NCBI GenBank assembly: GCA_006386115.1
Contig: VFIW01000016.1
Location: 597,301 to 661,300 of the forward strand
Length of the DNA: 64,000 nucleotides
Direction: 5' to 3'
From: Globisporangium splendens
Lineage: Eukaryota; Oomycota; Peronosporomycetes; Pythiales; Pythiaceae
The notes beneath the pieces were generated by a model, which saw only the letters and a program-made list of their open reading frames with translations, did no database searches and was not told the origin of the DNA. Shown one piece after another: positions 40,482 to 51,945 of this stretch. Position numbers and translations under genes: made by a program. Positions within the stretch are counted from its first letter, which is position 1; every line of letters starts with the position of its first letter.

Positions 40482-42319
40482 ATGGCGAAGAGCGATCGTA
40501 AGAAGAAGAGAGAGATTGTGGACGACTCGGAGACAGAGAGTGAGGCAGACACGCGCAGCCGCCGCCGCCGCGTTGCAGAGAGCGATTTCGCTAGCGACCC
40601 AGCTGAGGATCTCAGCTCAATCAGCTTGGATGACGACGAGGAAAGCGGCGACGGTGGTCGCGCCAAGCGGGAGGTGAACATGCGGCTCGATGCTGCAAAA
40701 TATAGTGCCGCTAGCGACGGTGACAGCGATGAAGAGAGCGGTGACGATGCACCGAATGCTGTGTATCGTGTCGGGGTGGGACAGATCAAAGATGAGCAGG
40801 TGGACCGTGACTTGTTTGGCGACGATGAGGACGATGAAGACGAAGGTGACGAGAACATTGACGATATCAACAATGATTATAACGACAACGAAGAAGACGA
40901 GGAGGAGGATCTGATGTGGAAGAGTGAGGGCGAAGACGCACGAGCATACGATGACGAGAGCACGGAAGAGGAGTCACGTCCTGCGAGCTCGAACATGCAC
41001 AGCTTCACCGATGAACTGCTGATGAATAGTGAGTCGAATGGCGATGAGCACCTTTTGGAGAATACTGAGGATGCTGCTGACAAACCGTTGCGTCTCAGTG
41101 GACAAGAAAGTTTCGACACGAGACTGTTGATGCGGAACATCCTCTCGAACCTGTCCACCCGTGAAAAAGCCGGGATAAGGCGCGGAGTGAGAGTGGTCGG
41201 ACCGCCGATCCAAGAGCCGAATGCGCGTGTCGACGAGTTTAAGCGGTACGAGTGTTGATTGGCAGTGTCGTGCATAAAGACTCTCTGTCTGTAATTCTGA
41301 TGTATGTGATTGACTGTGTATGTAGGAAATTCCGATGGCCAGTGCGCATGATCAACCTGCCAGCCAAAGAGTACGAATCTCGGCAAGCACACTCTACTTT
41401 ATTGGCTTTGAAGAGTAGCTAACTGTGTGGCGCTTTGTGTATGTTTGTGTTAGTTTTTCTCAGGATCCGATGGAGATTTTCAACGATTATGAGCTGCCCG
41501 TGAAGACGCCAGATACTGCAGCAAAAAATGCACCTCCAGGGCAAAAGCATCGTGTTCATGCCTCGCAGATCCCGAGAGCTGCGAGTGCATTTGCGCAACT
41601 TCCTTCTCCAGTCGTCGAAGCAGCTGCCGCATCCGTTCGGCTTTCGAGAAAGAGAAAGCGCTCGCATCCACATCCAGAAGACGCAAGAGAAGGAGATGGC
41701 ATATCTGCCAAAAAGCTGACGAACCTCGCTCGCATCGGAACTCGGTTCGCAGACCGCTTTCTCGATTCCATGATCCGCGACAACGCCGCAGTCTTGCAAG
41801 GAGAAGACAAGGACTATTTGCAGCGGAGCTGGTAAGAAAACGGATTCTTCATCCGCAGTCTTTTCCCTGTGAGTTTGAGTCGATGATTGTGTGATGATGT
41901 TGGATTGTAGGAATCCACTGCCAGTGACGAGAAAACCAGTCGCGAATTGGCGTTTTGTGTTCGAAAACGCCATGAAGCACCATGCTCGCAACGGCAGCGC
42001 AAGCCAGGACACCGTGTGCCCACCACTTCGAAAAGCGTGAGCAGTTAGTTTGTGTTGTGGCTCAAAATATGTGTATTGCTGTACACCTGACTCCAATGTG
42101 TCTGTGTGTGCATGGTGAGAATCTAGGACCCTCGTGCGCATCCGGGATCGCCTCAAGAAACTCTATTCGCTTCCATGGACGACAGAGGACAACGAACTGT
42201 TGGCACGCGTTGATCGCTCTATTGACAGGTCACCGGCGAAGGCTGCGACGATGCCAGCAAATCAGCCACAAAGTCTAGACGGACAGCCTAGCGAAGAAGG
42301 AAGAATACTCATGCTCTAG
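40482..42319 (+). CDS. Acidic nuclear-type protein, unknown function
   Basis: Five exons are inferred: 40482-41245, 41326 to about 41370 or 41382, about 41454-41831, 41911-42036 and 42127-42319, roughly 465-470 residues. The N-terminal 200 residues are Asp/Glu/Ser-rich with a basic start (MAKSDRKKKREIVDDSE). The middle carries FRWPVRMINLPAKEYES and DPMEIFNDYELPV, then a possible nuclear signal (RLSRKRKRSHPH). The C-terminus holds NPLPVTRKPVANWRFVFE and RIRDRLKKLYSLPWTTEDNE. The second intron is ambiguous: a GT donor at 41371 or a GC donor (GCAAGC) at 41383 both keep the frame with the acceptor at 41453. No family is recognised. Confidence 0.72.
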
Positions 42320-42423
42320 CTCGTTCACCCAACACGCAGTCATATTTTGTTCTCAACGTCAAGAACAAAGCTCCCATTCGACCAGCAAACTGGTCGTATG
42401 AATCTTTCGCTTCCAGTGACTAC

Positions 42424-44351
42424 TTAGGTCTTCAACGCTTTCTTCTTGCGCTTGTACTTGTCAAAGTACGCCTGCACCTTCTGGTTGTAGTTCTTGTCAC
42501 GCTTCTGCTGGTTCGCGGTCTTCACGATCACCTGAAGCACATCTTCATCCTCAAGAAAGTGCTCTTTGCCCACACGCTGAGGATTGTACTTTGTGCTTGT
42601 CCCCCACACGAGCGCATAATTAAAGTTGTCGAGCATGTCCTTCGAAATCTATCAGAACGAAAAAGAACAACCATGTTAGCCACAATTGGGAGAGTCTAGT
42701 CGCACAGTGGTGAAACGTACCGAAAGACACGCAGCCTGGACACTAACACCTCGTCGTTCAGAGGACAGAACCACAGGCTCTGCGAACTGTGGAGCCTCTC
42801 CACGACGCTTGGTGTACACACGCGTGAGCCCCATGTAGTCCCACATCTTCGAGAGCAACGTGTCGAAGTTGAGCTGTGCAGCATAAAGGAGAAGGCGTTT
42901 TAGAGCTTTGACGCTATCACCCACGTTCGACGTGCACAGTGCTACTTACCGCTGGACGATCGCCGTGGGCACACGCGATCACAGTCGAGTACGGCAATCG
43001 CGCGAGCCGATCCACGTCTTCGATCGACACGACATCGATCTTGTTGTACACGTAGAGACACTTGATGTATTTGCGGTTGCCTTCGATCACATCGATGAAT
43101 TCATCCGCCGACGCGTCTTCACGGAACAGCACTTCGCAGTTGTGAATCTTGTACTCGTGAAGGATTCGGTAGACCGTCTTGTATGGATCGTCTCCGAGCT
43201 GCAGAGGAAAAATGCGCGAGAGTGTGAGAACGAATATAGAGACTCATCACATGATAGCGAGACTTGAGTCACAACACACCTTGGTCAGTTGGACGGTACT
43301 GTTGAAGGTGATACCACCGCCGTTCTTCTTGCGAAAGTAGATATCTGGAGGATTCTTGTTCAGACGCAAGCCCACCGTTTCCAGTTCGTTTTCCAGGATC
43401 TCACGGTGGCGGTTGCCTGCTTCGTGACCAGCATCCAGGACCATGAGGATCATATCCGCCGACTTCGCCACGGCAATGACTTCACGGCCACGGCCCTTGC
43501 CGTGCGCAGCACCTTCGATAATACCAGGAAGATCCAAAAGCTAAGTAGAGTATCCAAGGTACGCGTTATGTCAGAAACCATGAAGACGCAGTACAGAGAC
43601 CACGTTCATGCCAACACTGACCTGAATGCGGACGTCGTTGTAGATCAGGTTGCCAGGGATACACGTCAAGGTGGTGAACTCCACGGCACTCGTCTCGGAT
43701 TCCGTTTCCGTGAGCTGACTGAAAAGAGCAACCACGCATACAAATGCTGTTGTCAGTACCACCAACTCCTTCTAGATGCGTATCCCGTATCATAAGAAAG
43801 AAACGCACCTCAACATCGTCGATTTACCGACACTAGGAAAGCCAATCAGCGCAACACGACCATCTCCGCTCTTGGCGACATCGAAACCTGTTCGAAAGCA
43901 AATATTAGTATCCTGGTCACCTCCCAACCTTCACAATCAATTCAATAACCACATACCTTCGCCACCGCCGCCACCAGCAGCCTTGTCGCCCTCCAGAAGC
44001 TACCAAATTCCCATCAACAGAAGTCAGTTGCACGCACATCAACATCCACTGCAAACGCAAGCGTCGCGGACCTCAGTTCGCAGTTTTGCGAGCTTCGCCT
44101 TGAGCAACCCGAGATGGTGCTCGGTGGCCTTGTTCTTCTGCGTCCGTTTCATTTCATCCTCTGCATTACAAAAGAAAGATACAACGTCAGCTATGTCCAT
44201 TGCACCAACTCAGCAACAGTCGTCTTCTGTGCGCACTCCACGCGTCAAAGTGACACCTCCGCTGCAATGACAGAGAACAGTAACTGCACACAATACACGC
44301 ACGCTACACAGTGTACACACCGATCTCCTTGATCTTGTCGATGATCCCCAT
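42424..44351 (-). CDS. DRG2: Developmentally regulated GTP-binding protein 2, with C-terminal Lys-rich extension
   Basis: Nine exons (44351-44321, 44160-44072, 43999-43957, 43887-43809, 43718-43622, 43540-43280, 43198-42950, 42873-42721, 42648-42424) give about 408 residues. G motifs are [11 protein letters not shown] (G1), EFTTLT (G2), [18 protein letters not shown] (G3) and YVYNKID (G4). [13 protein letters not shown] and [17 protein letters not shown] (TGS domain) point to DRG2 rather than DRG1. DRGs form translation-associated GTPase complexes with DFRP partners. Known DRG2 proteins end just after the TGS domain at about 364 residues; here about 35 extra residues, very Lys-rich, follow EDEDVLQVI. 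It converges on the previous gene with a 104-base gap. Confidence 0.92.
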
Positions 44352-44822
44352 GGTTGCGGTCGATCCTTCCCGAGGCGGGCTCCTGCTTGAACGTCTGCTG
44401 CTTTCGCCGTCACCACTGCTGCATCAGCAGCAGCTTTCAATCCAGTGTCAATCAATTCAAAAACGAATTGATAAAATTGAATTGTGTCAAAATGATTGTA
44501 GAGTACCATGAACAATTTGTCAGAAGATACACTGATACAAATACCGTACTGCTCGCTTGAAGTCCTGTTTGCTTGGCAACCAAGCTGCATACGTCATCTT
44601 TTTCGGTCGTTGGCACGTGGCGGATGAAAAACCTACCCCTTCGTCCTCCACCTAGCATTTCAAGATCACCGATTGTTGCGTCCGACGTCTAATTTCACAT
44701 CTAAAACAACGGAGGGGCCACAAATAAAAGGGCTGGTTTGACTTGCATGCGCGTGCCATGCCGCAATCGACACCCGCACGTTCGATTTTGACTTTCGTGG
44801 TGCACCAGGACGAAGGCTGAAC
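44352..44822. promoter_or_regulatory. Divergent intergenic region between DRG2 and the SAM carrier
   Basis: About 470 bases between two ATGs pointing outward. Short frames only; AT-rich around 44440-44510. It must contain both promoters; no diagnostic element stands out. Confidence 0.35.
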
Positions 44823-45974
44823 ATGTCCGCGACGGAGACCAAGAACGCTGCCGCAGCGCAGGGAAAAGGCTTCATCCCCTCCTTGCTCGTAAGACATGCT
44901 TCTGCACCTGCAGCGCAGTGTCTGTGTGTCATGTACTGACGTTGGCAATGTGTGTGAGCGCTCTTAGGGAGGTGCTGTTGCCGGAACCTCCGTTGACATT
45001 GCTCTCTTCCCACTAGACACGATCAAGACCAGACTGCAGTCTGCGGAAGGTTTCTTCAGAGCTGGCGGGTTCCGTGGTGTGTACTCTGGGCTCTCAGCTG
45101 CAGCCGCCGGCTCTGCTCCTGGAGGTGAGTACGATGCGCAGTACACTCGAATTGGTATGCTTTGCGAGTGCTGAGCGAGTGACATGCGGAATGCTTTAGG
45201 CGCCATGTTCTTCAGCACGTACGAGACGTCGAAGAACCTCATTGGCAAGTACTTCCCAGAAATCAAGCACTCTCCGTTTGCTCATATGGCTGCTGCTGCA
45301 ACGGGTGAAATGGTGCGTTCTGCTTCTGGATGCTTTGCTGAGTACGTATGTGTTCGAAGAGAAGTGCTCAGATTGATCGTATTGCTTGCAGTCTGCGTGC
45401 CTTGTGCGCGTGCCAACCGAAATCGTGAAGCAGCGAATGCAAACCGGCGTGTACAAATCTATTGGAGAAGCGGTCACTGGCATCCGTGCTGCTCAAGGCT
45501 TCTCGGGTTTCTACCGCGGGTACTGGAGTATGATTGCTCGTGAAATCCCATTTTCGTTCATCCAGTTCCCGTTGTGGGAAGGACTGAAGGTAAGCAGTTG
45601 CGTTGTGGCTCTCTACCTTTCGACCAGCGTACTAATTACAACCCTTATCATTTTCACAGTACCAATGGTCTCAAAGTCAAAATGCGCCTGTCAGCTCTTT
45701 CCAGGGAGCTATCTGCGGCTCTATCGCTGGCGGCGTTGCCGCGTCCATCACGACGCCATTGGACGTCGTGAAGACCCGATTGATGCTCGGAAAGGACGCC
45801 AAGGGAGTTCAGTACACAGGAACGGTCGACACGTTCACGCGTGTCTACCGAGAAGAAGGCATCAAGCGCTTGTTCTCGGGAGTGGGTCCACGCACCATGT
45901 GGATCAGTATCGGCGGCTTCGTGTTCTTCGGCATGTACGAGAAGGCGACCGAGACGTTTTCGACCGTGCTCTGA
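44823..45974 (+). CDS. Mitochondrial S-adenosylmethionine carrier (SLC25A26-like)
   Basis: Five exons (44823-44888, 44968-45124, 45200-45312, 45392-45589, 45660-45974) give about 282 residues, the size of SLC25A26/Sam5. The three carrier repeats show [21 protein letters not shown] and [10 protein letters not shown], matching the PxDxxK/R signature, with [21 protein letters not shown] as in SAM carriers. Six membrane helices are expected in the inner membrane. It would import S-adenosylmethionine for organellar methylation in exchange for S-adenosylhomocysteine. The short N-terminus lacks a presequence, as is usual for carriers. Assignment to SAM rather than another substrate rests on overall pattern. 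Confidence 0.83.
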
Positions 45975-46901
45975 GCGCATCGACATAGAGAGAATGTGAG
46001 GCTGAAGCTTCATTATGCAAATAGATGCCTGTTTGTCTCTGCGTGCACTTGGTTGCATGAATCCATTATGTGGTCACATGGAAGGAGCGGGAGCGATTGC
46101 GTTACATTTTCTCACCGAGCAATCTTTAGCGCCGACCTTACCTTGGGTTGCAGGTTTCCTTTTTGGCGGACAAGAGTGCAAATGCGGAATGCGGAATTGA
46201 AGTTGCGCCATCGGGTCGTTGGCGCGCTTCCATCAATCCAGTTCGCCGTTTTCTCACACTGCCTCCTTGGTTGCCTTTTTAGCAGGTGTCGCTCGCCCTC
46301 GCTCCTTCTTACCGTACGTAGGACCAGATCTAGTGGCATGGATGCCATTGTGGCCAACCGCATGGCCACTTGCCGCGAACGTTCAACATCATCGTCAGCA
46401 GTGCCTTCAAACCCTGTTCGCTTGCTCGCAATCCCCTAGCCCTCCCCTGTGGTTGCTTGTGCCTTCAAGCAGCAACTCCGATCCTTGCAAAACGGGTGGG
46501 TCGGGTTCTGCCGACTTGGTGCTGAATCAGTCAGACGGGTTTCATGATCTTTGGCCCATGTCGGTTCACACAGGCAAACTCGGTTGCTGATTCAAGGAAA
46601 CGGGTTTCAGAGCGGGTAGGTTCCCTTTGTGGGTTTTGCGCAGAATTGTCTCATGCGGCCCGCGTCACCTAGTCGCCCCTGTCTGTCGCGTGATTGCGAG
46701 ATTGTGGAACTGAAGTGGCTTGCACGCTCGCGTAAGTCCGCCGCGTCGAAAGTGCCGAGCCAACTTCTGCATGTGACGCAATCGCGCGCCGCTGCTGCCC
46801 CGCGCTCATTCACTCATTCTCGAATCTGCGCGCTCAAGCACAAGCTTCTTCCCGCATTCACCCCAGACCCCCCTCCTCCCTCCCTCCCTCACACATCTAC
46901 A
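45975..46901. other. Intergenic region upstream of transaldolase
   Basis: About 930 bases with no recognisable gene. Near the 3' end, 46804-46820 (GCTCATTCACTCATTCT) matches the oomycete initiator, about 85-100 bases before the transaldolase ATG, followed by a C/T-rich leader. Degenerate GGGTTT-like words recur near 46490-46620 without forming a clear array. Confidence 0.5.
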
Positions 46902-47903
46902 ATGAGCTCGCCAACCAAGAAGGTCAAGGAAGCGACCCAGCTGGACCAGCTGAAGGAGTTCACCACAGTGGTCGCTGACACCGGTGACTTCGACTCGATC
47001 GCCAAGTACAAGCCACAAGATGCCACGACCAACCCTTCGCTGTTGTACAAGGCTGCCACCATGGAGCAGTACGCGCACCTTGTCGACGACGCTGTTGCCT
47101 ACGGCAAGGGTCTGGACGCGAGCATCTCGGAGAGCGAACGCTTGGGCTACATCATCGACAAGCTCTCTGTGAACTTCGGTCTGGAGATCTTGAAGATTGT
47201 CCCTGGCTACGTGTCGACTGAAGTTGATGCTCGTTTGAGTTTCGACAAGGAAGCCACGATCGCCCGTGCTCACCGCATCATCGAAATGTACGAGAAGGCT
47301 GGTATCAGCAAGGACCGTATCTTGGTCAAGATCGCGAGTACGTGGGAAGGTATCCAGGCGTGCAAGGAGTTGCAAGCTGAAGGCATCTCGTGCAACATGA
47401 CCTTGTTGTTCGGTTTCGCCCAAGCGGTTGGCTGTGCTGAAGCCAACGCCACCTTGATCTCGCCTTTCGTCGGCCGTATTTTGGACTGGCACAAGGCTAA
47501 GACTGGCAAGTCGAGCTACGAATCCCACGAAGACCCTGGTGTCATTTCGGTGAGCAAGATCTACCAATACTACAAGAAGTTCGGCTACAAGACCGTTGTC
47601 ATGGGCGCCAGTTTCCGTAACGTTGGTGAAATCACCGAGTTGGCTGGCTGCGACCGTCTCACCATCTCGCCAAACCTTTTGGACGAATTGAGCAAGAGCA
47701 CCGAGCCAATTTCCCGCAAGTTGGACGAAGAAAGCGCCGCCGCCAAGTACACTGGCGAGAAGGTGTCGTTCAGCGAGAAGGACTTCCGTTTGAGCTTGAA
47801 CGAAGACGCCATGGCCACTGAGAAGCTTGCTGAAGGTATCCGTGGCTTCAGCGCCGACATCGTCAAGTTGGAAGGCATCTTGAAGGCGAAGTTGAAAAAC
47901 TAA
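46902..47903 (+). CDS. TAL1: Transaldolase
   Basis: Intronless, 333 residues, the usual size for eukaryotic/proteobacterial-type (TalB-like) transaldolase. It begins [20 protein letters not shown] and has [13 protein letters not shown]. The Schiff-base Lys is about 143 in [11 protein letters not shown], with [16 protein letters not shown] and [20 protein letters not shown] downstream. It moves a dihydroxyacetone unit between sedoheptulose-7-P and glyceraldehyde-3-P in the pentose phosphate pathway. The frame is open far upstream (to 46629), but the ATG after the pyrimidine-rich leader gives the family start. Strong codon bias (Lys AAG, Leu TTG/CTT) suggests high expression. The long antisense frame across it is a shadow. 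Confidence 0.97.
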   Translation: MSSPTKKVKEATQLDQLKEFTTVVADTGDFDSIAKYKPQDATTNPSLLYKAATMEQYAHLVDDAVAYGKGLDASISESERLGYIIDKLSVNFGLEILKIVPGYVSTEVDARLSFDKEATIARAHRIIEMYEKAGISKDRILVKIASTWEGIQACKELQAEGISCNMTLLFGFAQAVGCAEANATLISPFVGRILDWHKAKTGKSSYESHEDPGVISVSKIYQYYKKFGYKTVVMGASFRNVGEITELAGCDRLTISPNLLDELSKSTEPISRKLDEESAAAKYTGEKVSFSEKDFRLSLNEDAMATEKLAEGIRGFSADIVKLEGILKAKLKN

Positions 47904-48640
47904 GTTGCCAACGAGCCCTGCATACTGCTGGTATGCAATTGGTAGCACCGAGGTAACCACTTGGGGTCCATTCGCCTTGGAGTCCACAGATGTGAAGGAG
48001 CATGACATTGATCGGGGAGCCAAAAAATGAGCTTGATGGGACATGCATTTGAAACTCGTAAGTAGCAATCATCCCACCCAAACGTAACAGAAAAACTAGT
48101 TTTTATTTTGATCTATAAGCACTGCGCTTTGTCGTCACTTCATGAAATTTCTCTCTTTGAAGAGAGAGTGCGAATCGCGCTCTTCCTGAGTCAGGACAGC
48201 ATGAGATCGTGCATGACCAACCACGTTCAACATGAACGCACGAATCAAGGTTGATGGTTCGCAAGATACGTTGCCCCTATGACTTGCATCCGATCTCATC
48301 CCGCACGTGAGAGACTAGCAGCAGAAAGCTGCATGAAGCCAGGATAACTCATACAATTGCATCTTGCTTGCATTCCCTTGTGCATTCAGCTTTCCATCAC
48401 CACTCCCCAGTCACATGATTGCGCTCTGATACCAGAGCAATGAAGACACTTGAATGACTCAATGACGTCTCTTCACAGAAACGTACTTAATATAACCAGT
48501 GCAGTATGCACACCAATGCACTGTTTGTATCCTTCAAAGTGTGAAACACTTTGCACACTCGAACTTACTCGGATGCGAGTTGGTGTGACCCACACTGGTT
48601 GATCAGACGAGACTCGGCGCAAAGGCAAGCAGAAAGCAAG
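47904..48640. other. Intergenic stretch between transaldolase and the zinc-finger pseudogene
   Basis: About 740 AT-richer bases. I see no gene, clear repeat or RNA; the transaldolase 3' UTR is expected at the left edge. Confidence 0.45.
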
Positions 48641-49430
48641 CAGAAAGCAAGCGCCCGAAGACGTGGTCGCCGCGCCGTCCCACACCGTTGCGGCGCCGCC
48701 GAACGACGAACGTATGAGCGAGAACGCATCGCCTGCTGTCAGCGAGGGCGTCAGCAACGCAAGCGCCGGCGACGACGGCGCCGAGACTCAGGCGAGGAGG
48801 ACGATGACAGCTGCGACAACGACGATAAAGTAGATTTTGGTCGCTGCGCTGCGTGCAACCGCGTGAACCCTCAGTACATGTCGACAAATCGGGTGACGGG
48901 CGCTCCATCTGTGCCGGTGTGTGATGTAAAGTGCGAGACCAAGTAATTGGCGTCGAAGGGGAAGGTTCCCACGGTATCTGCCACTACGACTATAAAGGCT
49001 CGAAAGCACGTTGTGGAAGCTGATGCTGCTGGTGAGGACGGTGAGTCTGCGGGTGCGGCTGAAGATGGTGGTGAAGGTGGATATGTGCGCTGCTTTATGT
49101 GCAATCGTGTGAGTCCACAATATATGCCGACAGATCAGGTGAAGAAAGTGCCTTGTGTGCCCGTTTGTAGTGCGGCGTGTGAGGCAAAACTACTGGCTTT
49201 GAAAGGAAAGAAGGCTCCTGCTAAGAGCGTAACGTTATCAAAAAAGCATGATCGAGAGACGACGAGTGCTCCTGTCGAAGATGATGTTACTGCTGAGATC
49301 GATCCACCTGAGCCTGAACGTGTTGTGTGCTAAATGTGCTTTATGCCTGACCCCGAGTTCGATTCGCCCGATCGATTCCCCAAGAAAGCCCCTCCCGTTG
49401 AAGGTTTGTGAACGTTGCGTTTAACCATCC
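48641..49430 (+). pseudogene. Dead tandem copy of the Cys4-finger gene at 49708
   Basis: One frame (phase of 48551 and 48947) carries three copies of the finger seen in the next gene. The first is RCAACNRVNPQYMSTNRV with PSVPVCDVKCE (48840-48940). The second is RCFMCNRVSPQYMPTDQV with PCVPVCSAACE (49087-49190). The third, degenerate, is MCFMPDPEFDSPDRFPKKAP (49334-49400). TAA codons interrupt at 48944-48946 and 49331-49333. In the intact gene the equivalent sites are KYLASKG and VCYMC, both Tyr. The acidic linker (DSGEEDDDSCDNDDKVDFG) also matches the intact copy. An ATG frame at 48714 is out of phase. No kinase-like or PHD part follows, so only the N-terminal half was duplicated or survives. 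Confidence 0.72.
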
Positions 49431-49707
49431 ATTCGCATTCTCGAAGTTCACATGAGCCTTTGTGAACTGCACGACAGTTTTCCGAGTTTGGAGTTGCACG
49501 GACTTAAGTGAGTATTTGCAGCTCTACCAGTCTTTTCGTACTTATGAGGTTTCCTACAGTACCCGACAAGAGTTGATTGGGTGAAACTCTGCCTCTCAGT
49601 CCTCGAACTGCAAGCCGAGTTCCCGCCTGAAAAGCGCCAAAAGCATCCATCCTGCCAGACCCACTTGTCGACGCGCGCGCGTTTAGTTAGGAGAGAAGAA
49701 CAGAGCG

Positions 49708-51711
49708 ATGGCGACGACGGCAGACGACGAGTTTGAGCTCAGCACGTGGTTCAACAGCGTCTCCGACAAGGAGAACGGCCTCAACGGCGTGCTCGCCGCC
49801 AAGAGCTTCCGCGAGTGCAGCGGCGACAGCAAGCGCGACGACCGGAACGACACGCCGGATCCGTCCGTTTGCTACATGTGCCACATGCCTGGGCCGGAGT
49901 ACATGTCCTCCGACAAGATCCGCAAAGCGCCGTCAGTGCCCGTGTGCTCGGAAGAGTGCGAAGAGAAGTATTTGGCGTCGAAAGGGCTGCGTCCAGCGCT
50001 GAAGAAGGAGAAGAAGCGAAAGCAAGACGAGGAAGAGGACGATGATGGTGACGGTGAAGAAGAAGAAGTAGACTATGCGCATTGCTACGTGTGTGAGCGC
50101 GACGGCCCAGAGTACATGTCGACGGATCAAATGAAGAATTTCCCCTCGGTGCCGGTCTGTGGCGTGGAGTGCGAAGCGGTGTACCTGAAGTCAAAACATA
50201 AGAAGAACACAAAGCAAAGTGACAAGGCGACGCCGCCGAAGAAAGCCAAGAAGGAGAACAAGGATGGCGCCGCAAAGCGCTCGCTGAGCTTCTTGGAGGA
50301 CCACCTGCTCGAAAACGACGACAGCAAAGGATACAAGAGCTGGTGGCTTCGCGCGCTGACGTTTTACGACTTTGTGTACCAACGGCACGCCATGTGGCAC
50401 AGGTATGGTCCCACTTCCCCGTGGCATGCCGATTTGAATTTTCGAATGCTAATCCTGTGTGGCGTTTGTGTTGCACTGCTGTGAATTAGCTACACCTACA
50501 CGCCAGACTTGCCGAACGTGGACCCAGCTCTGACGAAATTTGGTATGTGGTTGCTGAATCTGGAGGTCACGAGTCCAGTGTGTGGGCTAATGAAATGCAC
50601 GACTTTTGTGTCTGTAGCAACGTGGAATATTTACCGTGAGTTAGACCGGACCACTGCATATTTGCGCAAGAGCGTGCTGCGATGGCAAAAGGCGCATCAG
50701 GACCGCCGCAGCTTGCGCGAGATCCTGTGGATGGCCGTCGTGTTTCGATTCTGCAACAAGATTGAGACGTTCTATGATGTCCAGGGCATCCCAAAATCGG
50801 ATGAATTCAAAGCGTTCAAGAAACGGTATGCACTGCCTTTATATGTGTTTATTTGTAATTTGACATTTGACAACAGAGAGTATTTACACATTTTACCTCT
50901 TTTGATGCCGCCGTTTAGCTTGTCGTCGTTAGTGAAGAAGAAGCCAAACACAGAAATCCTCGCCGGAGACCGCGACATGAACGTGGCCACTTATCTCCAG
51001 ACGTTGGAAGACTTTTTGGACAATCTGGACCAGTGCACGTCCAAGGTGAAGAGCTGCACGACGATCAAAGAGATCTTTGAAGCGCTCCGAAATTTCAACA
51101 GCAATGCGCTCGGATCGTTCACCTGCTGGCAAGTCGTCTGCGATTTGATGGAGTTGAATATATTGCCGGAAGGCGTCGTGGAAGGTGACTTCATCTGGAT
51201 GACCGCGGACGCGAAGCAGAGTCTGGTTCAGATCTTTGGTCAGCGCCGAGCTCGACCATCTGAGTTTGTGTCTCTTGCACGCATCTTGCAGCAGCGACAA
51301 GCTCAGGGATTTAAAGCGCTTCAAGTGGAGTTCCCATACTTCATGGACCAGAAGTTGAACTTGAAGAACATTGGGCATGCTCTCCACGGCTACCAACTGT
51401 ATCGCGATATCAAGCTTTACCAGAACAACCGATTTGTTGGCGCGACGGCTCCTGGAAAGTACGTGTCGCGATCTGTGCTGAACGACCAGGAACCGTGCGA
51501 AATCTGCTCGAGCGACCAGGACGATCTGCTGCTTTGTGATCTGTGCCACCGCATGTTTCACACGGAATGCGACAATGTCGTGGAGGTGCCTCCAGCATCA
51601 TGGGTGTGTCATGATTGCAAGAAGCTGTCGAATTACCAGGTTGTTGGCCTGGTTGAGACCCCCGTAAAAGCAGCCACAACAACCGAGCCGACGGTGATTT
51701 CCATTGACTAG
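49708..51711 (+). CDS. Tandem Cys4 fingers / 5-hmdU DNA kinase-like helical domain / PHD finger protein
   Basis: Four exons (49708-50402, 50490-50542, 50618-50825, 50919-51711) give about 582 residues. The last two introns are multiples of three without stops, so the frame looks continuous. Two fingers lie at Cys55/58/80/84 and Cys126/129/151/155, each with PEYMSxD between the pairs, separated by an acidic linker. Residues about 218-360 contain FYDFVYQRHAMWH, DPALTKFATWNIYRELDR, ILWMAVVFRFCNKIETF and NTEILAGDRDMN. This pattern resembles the helical domain of 5-hydroxymethyluracil DNA kinases/thymine-hypermodification enzymes of phages and their eukaryotic relatives; the assignment is from memory of the family and unverified. 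A C-terminal PHD finger has PCEICSS, LLLCDLCHRMFHTEC and WVCHDCK. A nuclear, histone-reading role is inferred. Confidence 0.75.
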
Positions 51712-51945
51712 GCTTACTGACGCCTCGATACTGCGAGTTGGAAATTGTTTGCGACTTTCTTGAGACTGTAGGATTTGCAGTCACAAGTTTGAACCTTGCG
51801 GAGCAGATGTGCTTTGTTCTCGCTTGTGTTCCATTGGCAGTATGTAATTAAACCCGACAGTTTACGTCCAACTTTTTCTTGATCTTCTCTTGTTGCGCTG
51901 CTAAAGTGAGATGCAGCTTAAGGCAGGTGGTCTTACAAACACACC

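Noticed and set aside
46490..46620. Telomere-like GGGTTT words
   Set aside because: They are scattered and imperfect, not a tandem array.
46806..48068. 420-codon minus-strand frame opposite transaldolase
   Set aside because: It lies entirely over a certain gene and its 3' UTR, has no domain, and is explained by the biased codon use of transaldolase.
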